Shown one piece after another: positions 33,961-45,078 of a stretch of DNA of 64,000 bases. The notes under the pieces are model-generated. The model ran no database searches. It was not told where the DNA came from and saw only the letters and a list, made by a program, of their open reading frames with translations. The stretch spans positions 1,922,001-1,986,000 of the forward strand of contig JAAXNY010000004.1 of NCBI GenBank assembly GCA_013420905.1, in the 5' to 3' direction. Position 1 is the first letter of the stretch. Every line of letters begins with the position of its first letter. A program made the position numbers and the translations under genes. The stretch is from Collybia mongolica (taxonomy: Eukaryota; Basidiomycota; Agaricomycetes; Agaricales; Clitocybaceae).

Positions 33961-34187
33961 TTGGTATCTGTTTGGCGTCTTAAAGCCTCGCACATGTCAG
34001 ATTATCCCAACAACCAATCCTACGATCCTCGTCAACATCGATCATGACAAGGCATCGGAACTTAATAAAAAACTCTGGTCTACACTCATCTTAGAAAACG
34101 AAATATATCAGCGCGTGACACGTGTTTATCCATGTAATAATATGTCAAAGAATAGTCGCCCTCACCCGAAACATGTGTATGTCAAAC

Positions 34188-35246
34188 ATGCCGCCCCAAG
34201 CGAACTATCTTTCGCTTAACCTTTCCAAACTTCAATGGCACGTTATTGCGCCAATCATGGTCCTCTATGCCTATCTCTACTTCAACCCAGCATAACTGAT
34301 GCAGTCACGAAGCCGGGTGACTTCAGCAACGTGAATTATGCATGTTCCGTTGCACTTTACAGCATGGCTGAGTGAAGTCCCTTGATCACCCATTGTCCTT
34401 TCGTGATTCACGCTACCGTCTGGGCCTTCTGGTGGCAGTCGTCAGCATGTCCTTGCGCTCTCCCCATCCTACCACTAGTCCCACTTGCGAAGCCCTCGAC
34501 TTACCACTTTGGAAGCGTAACAACGACTGTCGAATGAACCCCAACTCCTCAAATGGAGACCCCCTGCGAAAGGGATCTTTCGTGGAAGCCCATTATCATC
34601 CATTTCTGTTCGCTATGATGACCTTCTCAGCGATGGCTGAACTTGGCCTTACTGCGTTCCTCATTAGCGCTGGAAATGAGAATCGGACATGGCCAAGTGG
34701 ACGATACCACTCTCTGTACGTTGAAAGCTCATACGGATTTGGTGGTATCAACGAAGTGACCCATCTCCTCGCTTTACAGTTTGATTTTTTTCCTGTTTAA
34801 CGCAGTGTGGACAACTATGTTCTCCACGTCGTACATGATATGGACTGTTGATGGAGCCAGCTATTTTTTGGCTAGTATTGCTAGCTCAGTCATCTGGCTT
34901 GTTGTCACATGCGTTTTATGGGTGTGTAGTTTTCAAGAAGTCAATTAAAACGAGACAAACGTCTGGATATACAGGGAACAGCTGCAGGTGTCATGCATAA
35001 TACAAGATCCGGCGGAAACTGTGCAGGTAGGGCCACTATATCAAGGTCTGTAGAGAATCTGCTCCAGGCTGCTCTAGATTCTGTGGCAGTATGCTAAATT
35101 TTTTGGTTAGGTGCCGGCAGTCCTTGACTGTTGAAGCATTAGGGTGGACAGAGTTTGGCCTCTGTGTTTTGACAATGGTGGCTACTTGTTTATGGGTCCG
35201 CACGACCAGAAGACGATATGTAGATGATTCTCGCAGATCCGTCTAG
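34188..35246 (+). CDS. Probable MARVEL-domain (four-TM) membrane protein; 5' exons uncertain
   Basis: Well-supported 3' exons: up to 34715 (FLFAMMTFSAMAELGLTAFL, TM), 34780-34921 (IFFLFNAVWTTMFSTSYMIW and FLASIASSVIWLVVTCVLW, two TMs), 34975-35045 (GTAAGVMHNTRSGGNCAG) and 35111-35246 (CRQSLTVEALGWTEFGLCVL, last TM, stop 35244-35246). Introns are 53-65 bp, GT-AG, and the frame is kept. The small Gly/Asn/Cys loop followed by C...EA(L/F)GWTEF is typical of fungal MARVEL proteins, which sit in the plasma membrane. The start is taken as ATG 34188 (MPPQANYLSLNLSKLQWHV), but no frame-keeping path through 34260-34590 is clear, so 5' exons may be decayed or mis-modelled. It lies 228 bp downstream of MYG1 on the same strand. 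Confidence 0.7.
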
Positions 35247-35807
35247 TGGTGGTATTTACATGATGTTATATATATATGTAAGAGCCATAAGGCATGGTCC
35301 TCTGATTATCGGATAAGGAGTTGGACCTGGCAAGTGATAATTGATGAATCAATATATTTATAGTGGTCTCAGGCCATTCACCAGCCCATAGTATTTACAA
35401 AGTACACATTCCTTGCCCTTAAAGGGAGGTGCAAGAAGCATAACCCACCCTCTAGTTGGTACATTGTAGGTAACTATGTCTGTCCTGATGATTTGGTCCT
35501 GGGAGAGGTTATGAGTCCTATTTATAGGATGAGCTTTTTTTGGAGACCAGGACTCATGTAAACAAACAGCTACTATGAGAGTACTACATCTCAGCATCTC
35601 AGATGTTTGTGTAAGGATGACTCTACATATGTCATGCCATGCGAACCCAAGGTCAGCCAATGCATGGTCTAGCAGGGGAAATCCAAAGAGAATACTCTGA
35701 GGATCCTATGCCCGGTGTCTCTATCCTATCTACCTAGTCTAAACAATAGCAGGGGTTTCCCATTGTTGCCATGTGGCTTAGGGTTGTACTGTACACTATC
35801 TACACTG
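35247..35807. other. Downstream spacer, no gene seen
   Basis: AT-rich; only a weak 100-codon minus-strand frame (35358-35660) with no recognisable domain. Confidence 0.5.
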
Positions 35808-36100
35808 TGCATGCAGAAGGGGGGTTTTCAACCATTTATCTGTGGAAACCCTAATTTCTTACTTTAAATGGGTGGATTAATGCTAGATGAATTTTGGATG
35901 AAATTTCATACCTTACTTTTTAGCCATCCAGGGGGTGAGTTTCATTTGTAATATATGTTGACATTTTTATCTATTAATTGGGTGGAATTTAATCTCACAA
36001 AGGGATGGAATATGTGGGATGTCTTTGATCCAGTAGAAGTTTATGATGTTCATCCAAAAGACAAGGTGTTTCTGTGTGTCATTTGAATTCCAATACAAAC
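35808..36100 (-). repeat. Right arm of the inverted repeat around the host-gene island
   Basis: Reverse complement of 30700-30972; see that entry. It contains GGATGAAATTTCATA-type half-palindromes. The two arms enclose about 4.8 kb. Confidence 0.85.
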
Positions 36101-36139
36101 TATAAGGCTTCATTAAGAATATTAATAAATGCTAATAAT

Positions 36140-36310
36140 CTCTGCATGGACTGCAAAAGTCTGTGCTGGACTCTGCAAGGACTGCATGGACTCTGCATGG
36201 ACTCCACAGAATCCATGCAGACTTACTTACTTTCTTTTACTATTATGAATTACTTATACAAGTTTACTTACTATTTTACTTATTACTGATGTTCTACATA
36301 CACATTGATA
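36140..36310 (-). repeat. CpG-depleted relic of a hAT-like family end
   Basis: On the minus strand this parallels copy 1 at about 13050-13200: ACTTACTTTCTTTTA and TTACTTACTATTTTACTTA match, but the GTCCGCGCGGACTC motifs now read as GGACTCTGCATGGACTCC and similar, with CpG replaced by TpG or CpA. Only this end is left. Confidence 0.7.
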
Positions 36311-36312
36311 GG

Positions 36313-36353
<41 letters not shown>
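36311..36353. repeat. TA microsatellite and A tail of LINE-3 (minus strand)
   Basis: An (AT)n run of about 30 bases followed by a run of T, which is the A tail of the reverse-strand LINE-3 whose 3' UTR is split by gypsy-2. Confidence 0.65.
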
Positions 36354-36529
36354 GATTCCAATTTATTCTCTGTTGTGGCAAACCATATGGAAGAGAATAT
36401 ACATGCGTGGCTATCCTACTATATCTAAGGGACTCTGGTGCTTGTTGAGTGAGCTAAGGATTGGCTTTTGGCAGTGCATAGCACCCCCGAAAGCGCAATA
36501 TGCGCGATAATTGACAGTGAATTGGTAGG
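36354..36529 (-). mobile_element. End of LINE-3 3' UTR beyond gypsy-2
   Basis: Non-coding, between the A tail and the GTAAG duplication of gypsy-2. By position it continues the 3' UTR at 43464-43591. Confidence 0.6.
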
Positions 36530-36534
36530 GTAAG

Positions 36535-37003
36535 TGTTACGGCTGTTTAGGCCTTATCCTTTAGATCAATCTGGTTTATCGTTCATTCGCTATAGACTGT
36601 TGACTTTGTAAGTCTAACGTCCAATGACTCCCTCAATAGGGCTAAAGTCAGATCGTTGAATCAAAGATGCACTACTCCCTTCGTAAGGTAAGTAGGATCA
36701 AGTTCGCATCAAGAGATCAGAGTAGATGAATAAGGTTGATTCAGCTAGGTCAAGCTAAAGAACTAACTAAGCTAAAGTATCCCTATATATATGTAAGAGT
36801 CCAATAAGCGTGGTTTACGCTATTCGTTATATATAAAAGAATGAGTAAGCTAAAGTGAGAATGAGTAAGTGTAATACAAAAGATGAATAAGCATGGGAAA
36901 GGGAATGCATATATGGATCTTGAAAGATAAGAGTCGATAAGTATCTGGTAATCAGTAATATGTAAGAAAAGAAGTAATGGGGCATGTTAAGGAATTTGTA
37001 ACA
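36535..37003 (-). repeat. 3' LTR of gypsy-2
   Basis: 469 bp, TG...CA, differs from the 5' LTR mainly by transitions (for example TTACGGCTG versus TTACAGCTG and TTTATCGTTC versus TTTATTGTTC). Confidence 0.93.
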
Positions 37004-37036
37004 TTACCCCCCCTCTATCTTTAAAGCGTCCCAGCT

Positions 37037-38044
37037 TTAATAATCAATTGGCTCCCCTGTCATGTTTGCAATGGCTTCTGGGTAGTCGAAAGGATTGTCA
37101 ATCCCATCATCTACCTCTTCTTGTTCGTCTCCAATTCGTCGCCAGCTCTGATAATACCCTGCCATTCTAGTCGTGGGTCTTTTGGGGCATTGGTCACGAC
37201 GATGTCCTGGTGCTGGTTGAAAACATATTGGACAATATTGTTTTTCACAGTTTATTGATGAATGTCCAAAGTTGAGGCATCTAGAGCATAATATGTTTTT
37301 ATAGATGAGCGCTCTTTCTACTTGTGTGAGGTCGATAGGTTTTTCTCGACTTCCAACATAATTGAGAGGGTTCATTGTGTATTTGATGGGTTTGGGTGCT
37401 TTCTTCTTTTTAATGATGGATTTGGTGGCTTTTCGACCTTTTAAATGTTTAAATATTTCCGTGTTTGGAACCATGTCTGCTGGATCAGGAGTGGAATGTT
37501 GCGATGGTGAAGGAGATGATTCGCGAAAAGGCAGAATTGGAAGGGGTTTGGGTTGATAAATAGGAGAATTCGGAGTTGAAGGCGTGGGTGTTCTGGGAGG
37601 GGATGTTTGTACTTCTTCATCAACTGTATCAACTCTTTCGGTTGACTCTGTGGGTGTTGAAGGCGTGGATGTAGGTAGTCAAATTCCTTCTTGTAATAAC
37701 GGAATTAGGTCTTCCAGAATTCGAAATTCTTGTGTGTCCACTAATTCTTCTGTAGTTTGATCTAGAGCTTGGCTGATATTTGCAGTTTGATGGTATAACA
37801 TGTCCCTGATTTCCAGGTATTTTTCAACTAGTTTAATGAGTTGATCATGTGGTGGTTGATTGAATCCTTGAATCATTCGTTCGTGATGTTCTTCGTGCAT
37901 GAACCACGATAGGAACTTCTGACAACGTATGATCTTTGTTGCAATTTCAAGACGTTCTTGAGATGCTATGTTAATGATAGGGGTATTGGGAGGATTGGTG
38001 AGAGCAGTGGCAGTGGTGATGTAGAAGTTGGTAGGGGAAGACAT
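37037..38044 (-). pseudogene. Gypsy-2 extra 3' ORF with two zinc knuckles
   Basis: Lies between the chromodomain end of pol and the PPT, where gypsy elements usually have nothing. Frame from ATG 38044 (MSSPTNFYITT) to the stop at 37037, about 335 codons, broken once by a TGA near 37680. The N-terminal half is helical and polar (IASQERLEIATKII, LIKLVEKYLEIRDML). The middle is Pro/Ser/Thr-rich. The C-terminal part has CSRCLNFGHSSINC and CPICFQPAPGHRRDQCP, two Cys/His knuckles, then an acidic end. It may be a second Gag-like or nucleic-acid-binding protein. Function unknown. Confidence 0.7.
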
Positions 38045-38094
38045 GTTTGTTAAAGGTCTGGAATTTGTTGAGAGCGATGGTAGACGATAGTTGG

Positions 38095-41000
38095 TTAGAG
38101 GTGATGTAGCTTCTGATAGGATTGAAGTATCATTTGAGCTCTTTTTAAATGGTCTTTGGGTTCCCACATGTTGTGTGCAGATGAGTAATCTTTCCATTTC
38201 ACGAGGTATTGGAAGCCTCGGCCTCGTTGTTGGTGATTGATAATCCCTTCTACTTCATATTCTTCTTCTTGATTACAAGATCCGGTGGGGGTTCTAAGAA
38301 GTTGGGTCCATGAGTATCGGTTTCCTTGTATGGTGTAAGAAGGGAAGCATGAAACACGGGGTGGATCTTCCATTGTGATGGAAGTTTCAGTTTGTACGTT
38401 ACTGGTCCGCGGACTTCTTGGATTTCAAAGGGTCCTTCTCATTTTGGTGCTAGTTTCTTTGAAGGATAGGGGATTCGAAGGTTTGTTCCTTCTAACCAAA
38501 CGTGTTCTCCTTGTTTGAATGGAGTGAAACCTCGTGTTGTCCTTTCTGCAACTTTTCTTCTTGCCAAATCATGTGCTGCCATGGCTTCTTCTCTTGCTCT
38601 ATTAAGTTCAATCATCCATTGTTCCACACTTGGAACATTTGTCTTCTGGAATGCTGATGGAATTGCTTGTGGTTCGTATCCCATCATAAGGAAGAATGGG
38701 GATCTTTTCGTTGTGGAGTGTGTTCTTTGATTATGTGCAAATTCTGCAATTGGGTTAAGATCCTTCCATATTGCTGGGTTGTTCTGGCAGAACATTCGGA
38801 AATAGATTTCGAGCTCTTGATTTAATCGTTCTGTTTCTCCATCCGTTTGTGGGTGATATGCTGTGCTCATTACAAGCTTGATTCCAAGGAGTTTTCCTAG
38901 TTCTTTGAAGACTTTTGCCGCAAATTGAGGGCCTCAATCAGATAAGAAGGTGTCGGGTAATCCAAATCTTTTGTAGACATGTTCCAGGTAAAGGTTCGCT
39001 GTTCCTAGAGCATCAATTGTTTTGGTGCAAGGGATAGAAATTACCCCCTTCGTAAGGCCATGATCTACCACGACCATGAGACTATCTTTTCCATCGTTTT
39101 CTGGGAGGTCTGTGACAAAGTTGGCTGTGACAAATGAGAAAGGGCATGGTTCTCCATTTGTTGCAATCAGTATTAGCCCTGGTCTTGTTGGGTGCATGTT
39201 GACTTTCATCTGTTGGCATGTGGCGCAGCCATCAATGTAATTTTTTATAAATACTCCCATTCCTGGCCACCAGTATTCTCGACTAATTAACTCCTGTGTT
39301 TTGTATTGGCCTGGGTGTCCTCCTGGTTTTGTATCATGATGTCTTTGCACTATTTCTCGTCACAGCTTTGCGTCTGGTCCTACATAACATCTGTTTTTGA
39401 AAAACAGAAGTCCGTCTTCGAATTTCCAATCAGACAAGTTTGATTTGATTGGTGGTGTTCCTGTCTCTTTTAACGCTTCAATTGATTTTGCAAACAAATC
39501 ATCTTCTTCAACTGATTTCTTTAGGTCTTCTTGTAAACCTATGTCGATCATTTTGATGAAAATGTCATCTGGTAGAAGGATCTAGTCTTCGTTGTCTGTG
39601 TCTTCTGTACTGACATAGTCTGATCTTCTTGATAAAGCATCAGACTGTATCATTCGTGTGCCGGGTGTATGTACTAGTTTTCAGATCAAATTGTGACAGG
39701 AACAAGCTCCATCCTGCTTGTCGTCGGTTCAATTTTTGTGCCGTTCAGAAGTATGTCAGGTTCTTGTGATCTGACAGAATCACCGTGGGGAATTGTGATC
39801 CTTCGAGGTAATGTCTCCATGTTTTCAAGGCTCGAATGATGCCTAATAGTTCTCTGTTGTAAATTTCATAGTTTCTTTCTGTTTCTGTAAATGAATGTGA
39901 AATGTATCCGCATGGATGCCATTCTCCATTGTCATTTTGTTGTCGTAATACCACGCCTGTGGCCCATTTCGAAGCATCTGATTCAATGTGAAATGGTTTG
40001 TTCTTGTCTGGCATCATGAGGACGGGCGATTTCAAAAATTTCTGTTTCAATCCGTCGAATGCTTCCTGACATTCTTGAGTCCATTTCCATTCAATGTCTT
40101 TTCTTGTCAGATTTGTTAATGGTCTGCTAAGTTCAGCATAGTGTCCAATGAATTTTCGGTAGAAGTTTGCAAATCCGAGGAATGATTGGACTTGTTTCAC
40201 TGTTGTCGGGGCTGGCCAATCTGCGATTCCTGCTAACTTTGTTGGTTCCATACCTATTTCGTTTTCTCTGATAACCAATCCGAGGTATTCAAGTTCTGTG
40301 GCTTCGAATACGCATTTGTCCAGATTTAGGTATAAGTCGTTTTCCTTCAGTTTATCCAGGACCTTCATGGTCTTTCTTTGTAAATCATCGATGTTGTCAG
40401 AGGAGATCAGGATGTCATCCATGTAGATCAGGATCCATCCTTCATCAATTTCTATTGCGTAGATGTCATTCATCATGTTCTGGAATGTTGCCAGTGAATT
40501 GCATAAGCCGAAAAACATAACAAGAGGTTCGAATAATCCTCTGTTAGTTTTGAATGCTGCTTTCCATTCATCGCCTTCTTTGATCCGGACATTGTTGTAT
40601 CCCCATTGTAAATCCAGTTTTGTGAAATATTTGGCCTTTCAGTTTGTCAAGAAGTTCCCCTACAAGTGGTAAAGGGTATGCGTTCTTTACTGTTCCTTCA
40701 TTTAATCTTCTGTAGTCCTGGGTTGGTTGAAGTTTTGCTGAGTCTTTCTTTGATACAAAGAAAAAGGGTGATGCTTGTGGAGATTTCAATGGTCAGATAT
40801 ATCCTTTTTGTAGGTTTTCGTCAATGAATTCGTCCAATTTTCCTTGTTCCGCTGGACTAATAGGATAGATCTTACAATCTTTCGGAATGAAGTCTGGTTT
40901 TAGATCTATTGCATGGTCCCATGATCATTGTATTGGCATTCTTTCTGAATTTGTTTTGTCAAATAATGACGCATATTTCTGATAAAATTCTGGTAGCGTC

Positions 41001-41790
41001 TTCTTCGGCTTTTGATCTTCGATTTCTGCCTTGTGTTCCATTTCCTGTGATATCGATGTTTTTGCATTTATCCAGATGGATTCTTCTTCGTCATCTTCTG
41101 GATGGATGTATGTCCTAAGTAAATTGACTTCGTGTTCTTCATCTTTTTTGTCGATTCCTAAAAGAATTGGTTGCCAATCTTCAAGGGGTTGATTCCTTGG
41201 GATTTCTTCTAGATGTTCTTCCTGTATTTCTGTTACCGTTGCCTTGGGGTATTGCTGTTTTTGCTTCATCTGTCAGATTTCTAAATTCTTTCGGATTGCT
41301 TCCGATAGAACTCCTTTCTTGATACTTGGTCCGAAGTCGAGTGTTCCTTTCTCCCAATTGATTTTGGGGTTGTGCCGTTTTAACCATGGTAATCTGAGGA
41401 TAATGTTTTCTTTTCCAAGTCCGCTAACTAATAGTCGGATTCTGATTTCTTCATCTCCAATTCGAATCTTGGTCCATACACAGTCTGTGATGTTTCCTGA
41501 TTTGTTCTTTGTCCCATCTACATTTCTGACCAAAATTGATTTTCTCAACGGAGTTGTCTTTATTTTGTTTTCTTCGACGAATGTTTTGTCGATAAAGATT
41601 CCTCCGGCTCCACAATCAATGAGTCCAATTGCTGGAATTTCGACGTTTTTCTGTTCTTCAATCACTGTAATTGGAATAGATAATGATTGTCGATTCATCT
41701 CTCCTAAAATTACAGGTGACAATGTAACAGAATAGGTCTCGGCAGGTACTGACGTCAATTCAGTCCGCCTCTTTAAAAACCCTCAACTTC
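38095..41790 (-). pseudogene. Gypsy-2 pol (PR-RT-RH-IN-chromodomain), multiply broken
   Basis: Minus strand from about 41790: aspartic protease (IGLIDCGAGGIFID near 41610), then RT ([18 protein letters not shown] near 40420), RNase H ([10 protein letters not shown]), integrase zinc finger (HHDTKPGGHPG...CATCQ), integrase core (MSTAYHPQTDGETERLNQE) and chromodomain ([11 protein letters not shown] to YLVKWKDYSSAHNMWEP). Frameshifts near 40620, 39672 (an extra A) and 38290. TGA stops at about 41272, 40923, 40790, 39743, 39358, 38934 and 38438, most where CGA is expected, plus a TAG near 39583. It cannot function; the original order is that of an ordinary chromovirus. Confidence 0.92.
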
Positions 41791-42801
41791 CATATTCTTT
41801 AAGGCAATTTCCTTTTTGTCTTCATCTAATTCTGCCATAAAAGATCTGATTTTCATGTAGGCATCTTTGCCTTTCATTGGTAGTTTTGGTTCTTCCTTTC
41901 ATGGAGTTTGAGGAATTGAACCTCCTGCTTTGTGATCGGATGCTTGATGTCCAAATTTATGGCATTCGAAGCATAGTCCTCGTTTCATATGCTTGTCTCT
42001 TTCTTGAATGGTCAATCGGTCTATGTCCATTGCATTTGGATCTTTGTTTGGAACATATTTGGGGTTGTTTCATTGGAAATTATATTTTTTTCCACTGTTT
42101 CCTCCTGTTGGCTTTCCTGTGTTTCCTTTAATTCGTGCTACAATTGATTTTGCACGTCTGTACTGGGTGTCGAATATGGATGCTTTCTGGTACCAACCCT
42201 TGATGGTGGTAGGTGGGTTATCCATTGTCAAAATTTTCTGCATCAAGGAAGGGGGTATTCCTTCCATGAAGTATTCAACGAGTGCTTCGCTTTCGGTGAT
42301 CTGACTTTCTGATGTGGCTGATTTGAATTCCGCAATGTAGTCATCTGCTGTCATCTTTCCTGTCATGCGCAGTGTTTTCAGGGTTTGTCTGGCGTCTCCT
42401 GCTTCATCTGGTGTAGAGAACGCTTCTTTGACTGTTGCTATGAAATCTGTAAAGGTTCCTGGGTGGGTACTATTTTCTCTGTACCAGGATTTCTTCCATG
42501 GTCCTGCTGTTCCTCCTTTCATGTATGAGAGCATGTAAAGGATCTTTTTCCATTCCGTGTCATAAATTCTATCATTTGCTTGCAAGTACATCTTGCAGTC
42601 AAGGACAAAGTCCTTTGTCATTCTTCGGTTTCCATCAAAGATGTTTGGTGAACTGAGTTTGATTTCGGTGGGTTTTTGTTTGTCTGCCATTTCTATGTCT
42701 GAGTCGGGTGGTATCGGGGAATTTGGTGATTCAGGTTTCAGTGGTTTCTCTGGTTCCTTTCCTTTGGAACTTTCTGCCTTTGGTTTTGGCATGGTGGGCA
42801 T
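41773..42801 (-). pseudogene. Gypsy-2 gag with zinc knuckle and candidate -1 slip site
   Basis: ATG 42801 (MPTMPKPKAESSKG). Ty3-type capsid region (SSPNIFDGNRRMTKDFVLDC; FSTPDEAGDARQTLKTL) and knuckle [14 protein letters not shown] near 41955. Two TGA codons interrupt it (42070-42072 and near 41899), both where Trp fits. The frame ends TAA at 41773-41775. The last codons before the stop read G-GGT-TTT, a GGGTTTT heptamer that fits a -1 frameshift into the pro-pol frame. Confidence 0.88.
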
Positions 42802-42989
42802 TTCTATTGTTTGTGTGACTACTGAGAGTCTTGGTTGTTCTTCTGCGTCTTGGAAGTCTTCGTTGCTAAAGGCACTTTGCCTACTGCTGCTTCTACTGCT
42901 TTCACTGCTGCTCGCAGGTTTTAATCCGTATCATGGTGCCGTTGCATCTGAACCTTAATAGGTTGACAATTCTGATCAGCTTGACCTTT

Positions 42990-43458
42990 TGTTACAGCTG
43001 TTTAGGCCTTATCCTTTAGATCAATCTGGTTTATTGTTCATTCGCTATAGACTGTTGACTTTGTAAGTCTAACGTCCAATGACTCCCTCAATAGGGCTAA
43101 AGTCAGATCGTTGAATCAAAGATGCACTACTCCCTTCGTAAGGTAAGTAGGATTGAGTTCGCGTCAAGAGATCAGAGTAGATGAATAAGGTTGATTCAGC
43201 TAGGTCAAGCTAAAGAACTAACTAAGCTAAAGTATCCCTATATATATGTAAGAGTCCAATAAGCGTGGTTTACGCTATTCGTTATATATAAAAGAATGAG
43301 TAAGCTAAAGTGAGAATGAGTAAGTGTAATACAAAAGATGAATAAGCATGGGAAAGGGAATGCATATATGGATCTTGAAAGATAAGAGTCGATAAGTATC
43401 TGGTAATCAGTAATATGTAAGAAAAGAAGTAATGGGGCATGTTAAGGAATTTGTAACA
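42990..43458 (-). repeat. 5' LTR of gypsy-2
   Basis: 469 bp. Internal sequence starts (minus strand) AAAAGGTCAAGCTGATCAG right after the LTR; I could not assign a tRNA primer. Confidence 0.93.
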
Positions 43459-43463
43459 GTAAG

Positions 43464-44468
43464 GGTATAAGGTTAATGATAGGAAAAGAGAGAGACCAAG
43501 TGGGAGTGGCATAATGGGTTGGTTGGTGTGCACAGTTTTAGGGTTGATCCTCCAGAGGAGGTGGAGGGAGTGTGAGGTCACCATACACAGATCAGAAATG
43601 GCCAGAGCTTGCAATGAATGTGAATAATGTGGGGAAGAGGTCCTTCTGGGATAATAGCTTTGCAATGTTGCGTGCGTCTTGCCCGATTGTGGCCTGAAGT
43701 GTGTCTCTGGCATTTTGGTGTGCAGGGCAGTGAAGTAGGTAGTGGGCTACTGTTTTGTTATGTCTGTGGCAGCATGGGCATGTGGGTGAGTCTGCTTTGC
43801 TGATGCAGTGTAGATGGTGGGCAAGTGGTATGTGTTTGGTCCTCAACTGCGTGAGGATACTGCCATGTTTTCGCAGGATTTTTACAATCATCATGTAGTA
43901 TTTGCTTGACGGTGCTGTGGGATCCATATGTTGGAGTTTTTTGTAGTGTTTCGATGATGCCCAGATCTTTTTTGCCCTTGTTTTAAGTGTCGTTGTGTAT
44001 GCCTGCTTCACTGCCGATTTGCTCCATGGTAGTTGTGTCTGCAATAACTCCGGTAGTTGCCTCCTGGTACTGCTCCCCTTTATCACCACTTCCTTAGCCT
44101 CCTTGTCTGCTCTTTCATTCCCTATTATTCCCTCATGTCCTGGCATCCAATGTAAGTTAGCTTGTAAGTTGCGATTGTGGAGTGTTCGTGCATCATGGTA
44201 TTGTGTGTGAATTTCATTGAGTATGTAGTGACCCGGGGTAGGTTTGATGGAGTTCATCGAAGTGATGGCAGCATGGTTGTCAATGCCAAATGTCATAGCT
44301 CGGACATTTTCTTCCCTCTTGATTAGCTTCAAGCCCATTAGGACCCCAATGCACTTGCCCTCATAAACTGTGTGATGTTTTGCTGACCCCAGTCTGTACC
44401 TCATAACACTTGATACCCTCCCTACTCTGTATAGCACTGCTGCTGCTCCAATCTTTCCTCCTATCCCT
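43464..44468 (-). pseudogene. LINE-3 3' part: RNase H, C-terminal zinc motif and 3' UTR
   Basis: Minus strand from 44468: GSGIGGKIGAAAVLYR (the second half of the RNase H YTDGSGIGG motif), YEGKCIGVLMGLK, FGIDNHAAIT and HWMPGHEGIIGNERADKEAK, the four acidic positions of RNase HI. A C-terminal Cys/His motif (CPCCHRHNKTVAHYLLHC) follows, with the stop at 43592 and then UTR. No internal stop in 290 codons. The first half of this ORF is on the plus strand at 50188-51546; they were separated by a copia insertion and an inversion. Fungal Tad1-like LINE by domain order. Confidence 0.88.
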
Positions 44469-44473
44469 GATCC

Positions 44474-44687
44474 TGTTAGAATTGACCTGTATATATAGCT
44501 TAGCTTGGTATTGTTTTGCTTCTTTCATTGTTCTATTGTTCTATTGTTCTATTGTTCCATTGTTCTATTGTTCCATTGTTTATTGTACTCTACTATTGTT
44601 CCTACAGGTATATAGGTGTAGAGTAGCTCGTTCTGGAGTCCCCAGTTTCTTACTTAGGACTCCAGCTCTAGGCTTCCACCTTTAACA
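44474..44687 (+). repeat. 5' LTR of copia-A copy d (214 bp)
   Basis: TGTTAGAATTGACC...CACCTTTAACA. Left flank GATCC (44469-44473) is the complement of GGATC at 51542-51546, next to the other half of LINE-3. Confidence 0.93.
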
Positions 44688-44705
44688 GGTTATGGGCCCC
44701 GTGCT
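44688..44705 (+). other. Copia-A primer-binding site (half-tRNA type)
   Basis: GGTTATGGGCCCCGTGCT directly after the LTR. Its complement looks like the anticodon-stem/loop end of an initiator Met tRNA 5' half, the primer used by Drosophila copia. Same site at 3450 and 56155. Confidence 0.6.
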
Positions 44706-45078
44706 CTAAGAGCTCTAGTTCAAGTATACAACTCACCAGTGCCATTTTTGCACCCTCTGTTCGCATTTTTTGCCTTTATAGTGTGTTGCACCCCCTTTAG
44801 TTACAAGGGCATCCAACTTTTGGGACCATACTCTTCAGTGGGTTGGTTTTCATCCTACCTAGGAAATATCCCAGTAATCATCCTGGTGATCCTGGAGGTG
44901 CTACAATTGGGATTGCTCAGTAGTTACAGTAGAATACTCTCAGCACTCCTTTCCTGCACACACTCCTGAAGGCTCAACTTGGAACCCTGCCCTTTGTTAT
45001 TTTCAAGGGAACCTGGTTGTATTCCTGTTGATACAAACTTGCACAGAGGTCAACACCCCATTTTCACTCCTTACCAAC

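Larger units (their letters stand above)
36535..43458 (-). mobile_element. Gypsy-2: complete but decayed Ty3/gypsy chromovirus (6,924 bp)
   Basis: Two 469-bp LTRs (36535-37003 and 42990-43458; TGTTAC...GTAACA) with only about five differences, flanked by GTAAG at 36530-36534 and 43459-43463. Reverse orientation: gag, pro-pol, then an extra ORF before the 3' LTR. PPT AGAGGGGGGGTAA (minus strand) at 37004-37016. The body has about ten nonsense codons and at least three frameshifts despite the young LTRs. Confidence 0.95.

Noticed and set aside
36535..43458. Inversion with the LTRs as recombination points
   Set aside because: The LTRs are direct repeats with an exact GTAAG duplication outside, so a normal insertion explains the structure.
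45028..45078. Copia-A start at the upstream TTG codon
   Set aside because: The ATG at 45079 begins the MSLTKPTFPLLND block that aligns with the copia-B ATG (MSSLTKPTFPLLND at 56550).
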